Part shown: positions 5,581 to 8,403 of the stretch, one piece after another
How the letters are laid out: each line of letters starts with the position of its first letter
Position numbering within the stretch: position 1 is the first letter of the stretch
Assembly: GCA_023422735.1 (NCBI GenBank)
Contig: JAFAGL010000116.1
Location: forward strand, 1-8,403
DNA length: 8,403 bases
Source of the DNA: Pseudomonadota bacterium
GTDB lineage: Bacteria; Pseudomonadota; Alphaproteobacteria; Rhizobiales; Rhizobiaceae
Reading direction: 5' to 3'
Position numbers and translations under genes: made by a program
The notes under the pieces: model-generated
Told to the model about the DNA's origin: nothing
Seen by the model: only the letters and a program-made list of their open reading frames with translations
Databases searched by the model: none

Positions 5581-6546
5581 TTAGAGCACATTGCCCCATT
5601 CGGCGCGTTTGGCTTGCTTGAAAAAAGCGCCTTCGCGTCTCGTGACGAGGCGTTCACGCGCTTCACCGTCATCGCAGCAAAGCTTCAAGGCGACCTTTCC
5701 TGAACCTTCCCGCGGCGGAGCGATGACTCGCATCCGGGCAGCTTCCGTCAGCGAACCTCGCGACGCGGCGAGATAGATGTATTTCTCATCTTCCCAAGGC
5801 ACGGCAGCGTTTTTTGTTTGTCGATGCAGGCTTGAACGCGCGACACGACGCGAAAAATGGCACCAATCCGGTGCGTTGAGCGGACAGTCCAACTCATGCG
5901 GGCAAGGGGCGACGATATTGGCACCCAGTTCGATCAGCAGCCTCCGCATTATCAGGATGCGCTGCCAACCGGCCGGCGTGCCAGGTTCCACAATTAAAAG
6001 TAGGCTGCGGGTTTGCCGCCAGGCATCGCGCACCAGACGAAGCCGGGTTTCCGTAGCCAGTTCATCCAGAACATAAGCAAGCGTAACCAGATCGGCTTTT
6101 CGTTCCGGCAAATGATCGCGCGAAATATCGAAATCATGCCAGGCAATTTCTGCTGAAGGCATGGAAGCGCTAAAACGGTTCCCAAGCGCCCGGATTGCTG
6201 GGCTGGCATCCAGCATATCGGCGCGTACGAGGCTCGGCCAGCAATCGGTGGCTGCCCACATGGCAGTTCCGGGACCGGCACCAATATCCATCTGGCTTTC
6301 GGGTTGAAAGTCGGGATCCAGTTCGGCAGTGTATTCCATCGCCGCGCGGACAGCCGCGTAAGTCGCGGGCAGGCGCGCGGTTACATAAGCAAGTGCCGCA
6401 GCCTCACCGTCGAGATGAAGCGTGCCGTCGCGCGTTTCAGCGCGATAGCGCTGTGTCAAACGCTGCGATGCCTTTTGAAGATCGCCCAGCGCCACACCAG
6501 CAAGCGCCTCATTGACTGCCTGTCGCAAAGGCGCCGGCAATTCCAT
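5581..6546 (-). CDS. Rsm22/METTL17-like SAM methyltransferase with Fe-S cysteine motif
   Basis: This 321-aa protein matches the Rsm22 family, whose mitochondrial members (yeast Rsm22, human METTL17) act in small-ribosomal-subunit assembly. The SAM-binding motif is DIGAGPGTA (87-95). LAYVLDEL (157-164) and LIVEPGTPAGW (184-194) follow the fold. Cys215, Cys221 and Cys229 lie in APCPHELDCPL and PDWCHF, and a fourth Cys is at 290 or 291. The 6- and 8-residue steps between the first three match the [4Fe-4S] ligands reported, as I recall, for METTL17. The ATG is 3 nt past the stop of the M3 peptidase gene, so the two are almost certainly co-transcribed and probably coupled; only a weak GGGA precedes it. 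The gene ends 5 bp from the convergent small-protein gene. The substrate is not proven for bacterial members. Confidence 0.88.
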   Translation of the reverse strand: MELPAPLRQAVNEALAGVALGDLQKASQRLTQRYRAETRDGTLHLDGEAAALAYVTARLPATYAAVRAAMEYTAELDPDFQPESQMDIGAGPGTAMWAATDCWPSLVRADMLDASPAIRALGNRFSASMPSAEIAWHDFDISRDHLPERKADLVTLAYVLDELATETRLRLVRDAWRQTRSLLLIVEPGTPAGWQRILIMRRLLIELGANIVAPCPHELDCPLNAPDWCHFSRRVARSSLHRQTKNAAVPWEDEKYIYLAASRGSLTEAARMRVIAPPREGSGKVALKLCCDDGEARERLVTRREGAFFKQAKRAEWGNVL

Positions 6547-6549
6547 GTT

Positions 6550-8403
6550 TCAGGCGATCCCGCGCTTGATCATCATGGCTTCGGGCGAAGGCATGCGTCC
6601 ACGGAATGCGGTGTAGAGCGCTTCGGGATCCTGCGTACCGCCCGCCGAATAGATGAACTTGCGAAGCCGGGACGCCGTGTCGGGATCAAACGCATTGCCG
6701 GTTTCCTCGAACGCTGCAAAAGCATCGGCGTCGAGCACTTCCGACCACATGTAGGAATAGTAGCCGGCGGAATATCCATCACCTGCAAAGACATGCTGGA
6801 AGTGGGGCGTGCGGTGGCGCATCGCGATTGCATCCGGCATCTGAAGGGCGGCAAGACTTTCCGCCTCAAATGCCAGTGGGTTGGCAGGTGCGTCCGCACG
6901 GCTGTGATAGGCCATGTCGATCAAGGCGGAGGCGGTGAATTCGACGGTTGCGAAACCTGCATTGAAGGTGCGCGCCGCTTCCATCTTGTCGATCAGTTCT
7001 TTCGGCATCGGTTCGCCGGTTTGTGCGTGGCGTGCATGCTTTTCCAGAACTTCCGGCACGGTCAGCCAATGCTCGTAAAGCTGGGACGGCAGTTCCACAA
7101 AGTCGCGCGAAACAGCGGTTCCGGCGACCGAAGGCCATGTCACATCTGTAAGCAGGCCATGCAAAGCGTGGCCAAATTCATGGAAAAGCGTGCGCGCCTC
7201 GTCCAGCGACAACAGCGCCGGTTTGCCTTCCGGCGGACGCGCGAAGTTCATGACATTATAGATGATCGGCGTTGAGCCTTCGCCAAGACGGTAGCCGCTT
7301 TGCAGGGCGCTCATCCAGGCGCCGGAACGTTTGGTTGGGCGATTGAAATAATCGGCAAGAAAGGTGCCGCACCGGGAACCGTCAGCATCCAGAACGGCGA
7401 AAACACGCACATCTGGATGCCAGGCAACGATGCCTTTTTCTTCGCGGAAACCGATACCGAACAGCCGGGTGGCAACGTCGAAACAGGCGGCGATCACATT
7501 TTCCAGCTGCAGATAGGGCTTCAATTCCGCTTCGTCGAAATCGAAGCGCGCAGCCCGCAGCTTCTCGGCATAATGGCGCCAGTCCCATCCTGCGATTGCG
7601 TGGTTCTGACCTTCGGCAGCAGCAATTTCGGCCAGCCCTTCACGCTCAGCATCAGCCTTCTCGCGCGCCTTCTTCCACACCGGATCAAGCAATCCGCCCA
7701 CCGCTTCCGGCGTCTTGGCCATGGTTTCTTCGAGCTTCAGCGCGGCATAGCTTTGATAACCAAGCAGCCGAGCTTTTTGCGCGCGCAGTTCCAGCGTCCG
7801 GCGAACCGTCTCGCCATTATCGGTTTCACCGCCGTTTTGACCGCGCATAGTGAAGGCGCGAAACGCCTTTTCGCGCAAATCGCGACGCTCGGAAAAGGTC
7901 GTGAAAGGCTCATAGATCGACCGCGAAAGCGTTACGGCATAACGGTTTGGCTCACCACGCGAAGCCGCAGCTTCGGCCATGGCAGCCTTTAGGAAATCAG
8001 GCAGGCCGACGAGATCGGCTTCATCCAGAAACATCGCCCAGCTGCTCTCATCGGCCAGAACATTCTGTCCGAATTTCGCGCCCAAACTCGCCAATTCTTC
8101 ATTGATCGCCGCAAGGGTCGCCTGATCTGCTTCGGGCAATTTCGCACCGGAACGAACATAGCGTCGCCATGTCTTTTCCAGAACGCGCAGCGTTTCAGGA
8201 TCGAGATCAAGGTTCTCGCGCTGCGTATACAGCTCGTCAATTCGCCAAAACAGCGTGCCATTCATGACTATTTTGGATGAATGGCGAGCCATTTTCGGGG
8301 AAATAGAGCGCTCAATTTCCTGAATTGCCGAATTTGTATGCGCACTTGCGAGCATCCAGAAGATCGCCGAAACCCGATCCAGCGGATCTCCGCTCAATTC
8401 GAG
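6550..8403 (-). CDS. dcp: M3 family zinc metallopeptidase, probably peptidyl-dipeptidase Dcp (5' end beyond window)
   Basis: The frame is open to the right edge, and 617 residues are visible of about 680-690 usual, so the true N terminus is missing. The ORF can be begun at a TTG near 8397, but that is an artefact, because the preceding codons (Leu-Glu) already fit the family. The zinc site is FHEFGHALHG, with HEFGH at visible residues 408-412 and Glu437 in RDFVELPSQ as the third ligand. The segment GTAVSRDFVELPSQLYEHW resembles Dcp more than oligopeptidase A, which usually has VPWDAVELPSQ. The C-terminal GDGYSAGYYSYMWSEVLDADAF belongs to the substrate-binding region. Such enzymes hydrolyse short peptides released by ATP-dependent proteases. 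No signal peptide can be judged because the start is absent. The Rsm22-like gene follows 3 nt after the stop. Confidence 0.93.
   Translation of the reverse strand, partial: LELSGDPLDRVSAIFWMLASAHTNSAIQEIERSISPKMARHSSKIVMNGTLFWRIDELYTQRENLDLDPETLRVLEKTWRRYVRSGAKLPEADQATLAAINEELASLGAKFGQNVLADESSWAMFLDEADLVGLPDFLKAAMAEAAASRGEPNRYAVTLSRSIYEPFTTFSERRDLREKAFRAFTMRGQNGGETDNGETVRRTLELRAQKARLLGYQSYAALKLEETMAKTPEAVGGLLDPVWKKAREKADAEREGLAEIAAAEGQNHAIAGWDWRHYAEKLRAARFDFDEAELKPYLQLENVIAACFDVATRLFGIGFREEKGIVAWHPDVRVFAVLDADGSRCGTFLADYFNRPTKRSGAWMSALQSGYRLGEGSTPIIYNVMNFARPPEGKPALLSLDEARTLFHEFGHALHGLLTDVTWPSVAGTAVSRDFVELPSQLYEHWLTVPEVLEKHARHAQTGEPMPKELIDKMEAARTFNAGFATVEFTASALIDMAYHSRADAPANPLAFEAESLAALQMPDAIAMRHRTPHFQHVFAGDGYSAGYYSYMWSEVLDADAFAAFEETGNAFDPDTASRLRKFIYSAGGTQDPEALYTAFRGRMPSPEAMMIKRGIA

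Noticed and set aside
6304..7275. 323-codon plus-strand ORF antisense to the M3 peptidase and Rsm22 genes
   Set aside because: Both genes under it show intact family motifs on the minus strand. The antisense translation is rich in Arg, His and Gly without domain character.

Overview
The window looks like chromosomal backbone of an alphaproteobacterium of the order Hyphomicrobiales (Rhizobiales), most like the Brucella/Ochrobactrum group. The basis is moderate-to-high GC, the protein sequences (an SDHAF4-type DUF1674 protein, an Rsm22-type methyltransferase, TypA) and the htpX-rsmB neighbourhood. This taxonomic call comes from recognising families, not from a search. No mobile element, CRISPR array, tRNA or rRNA gene is visible.

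Layout. Minus strand 1-1742: htpX (membrane zinc metalloprotease) and then rsmB (16S rRNA m5C967 methyltransferase, cut by the left edge). They overlap by 4 nt (GTGA) and probably form an operon. A 105-bp divergent spacer separates them from the plus-strand genes at 1848-3072: a small SDHAF4/DUF1674 protein (succinate dehydrogenase assembly) and a bacterial transglutaminase-like protein. Between 3073 and 3375 lies a gene-poor interval with two terminator hairpins. Between the hairpins, on the minus strand, is a 23-codon ORF behind an exceptionally complete Shine-Dalgarno sequence. Minus strand 3376-5196 is typA/bipA. Divergent from it at 5345-5575 is a 76-aa exported protein with two cysteines in the mature part. 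It converges with a minus-strand pair that ends only 5 bp away: an M3 metallopeptidase (5' end beyond the right edge) followed 3 nt later by an Rsm22-like SAM methyltransferase carrying a four-cysteine Fe-S type motif.

How the genes relate. Three loci concern the ribosome (RsmB and Rsm22 on the small subunit, TypA as a ribosome-associated GTPase). HtpX and the M3 peptidase belong to protein quality control and peptide turnover. The SDHAF4-like protein serves respiratory complex II. They are housekeeping genes in several transcription units, not one dedicated system.

The least explained part is the interval 3096-3363 downstream of typA: a candidate small-protein gene or dual-function small RNA with its own minus-strand terminator. 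Other points are a His-to-Ser change at the expected catalytic histidine of the transglutaminase, the Rsm22 cysteine motif, and a perfect inverted repeat in the typA/small-exported-protein divergent region.
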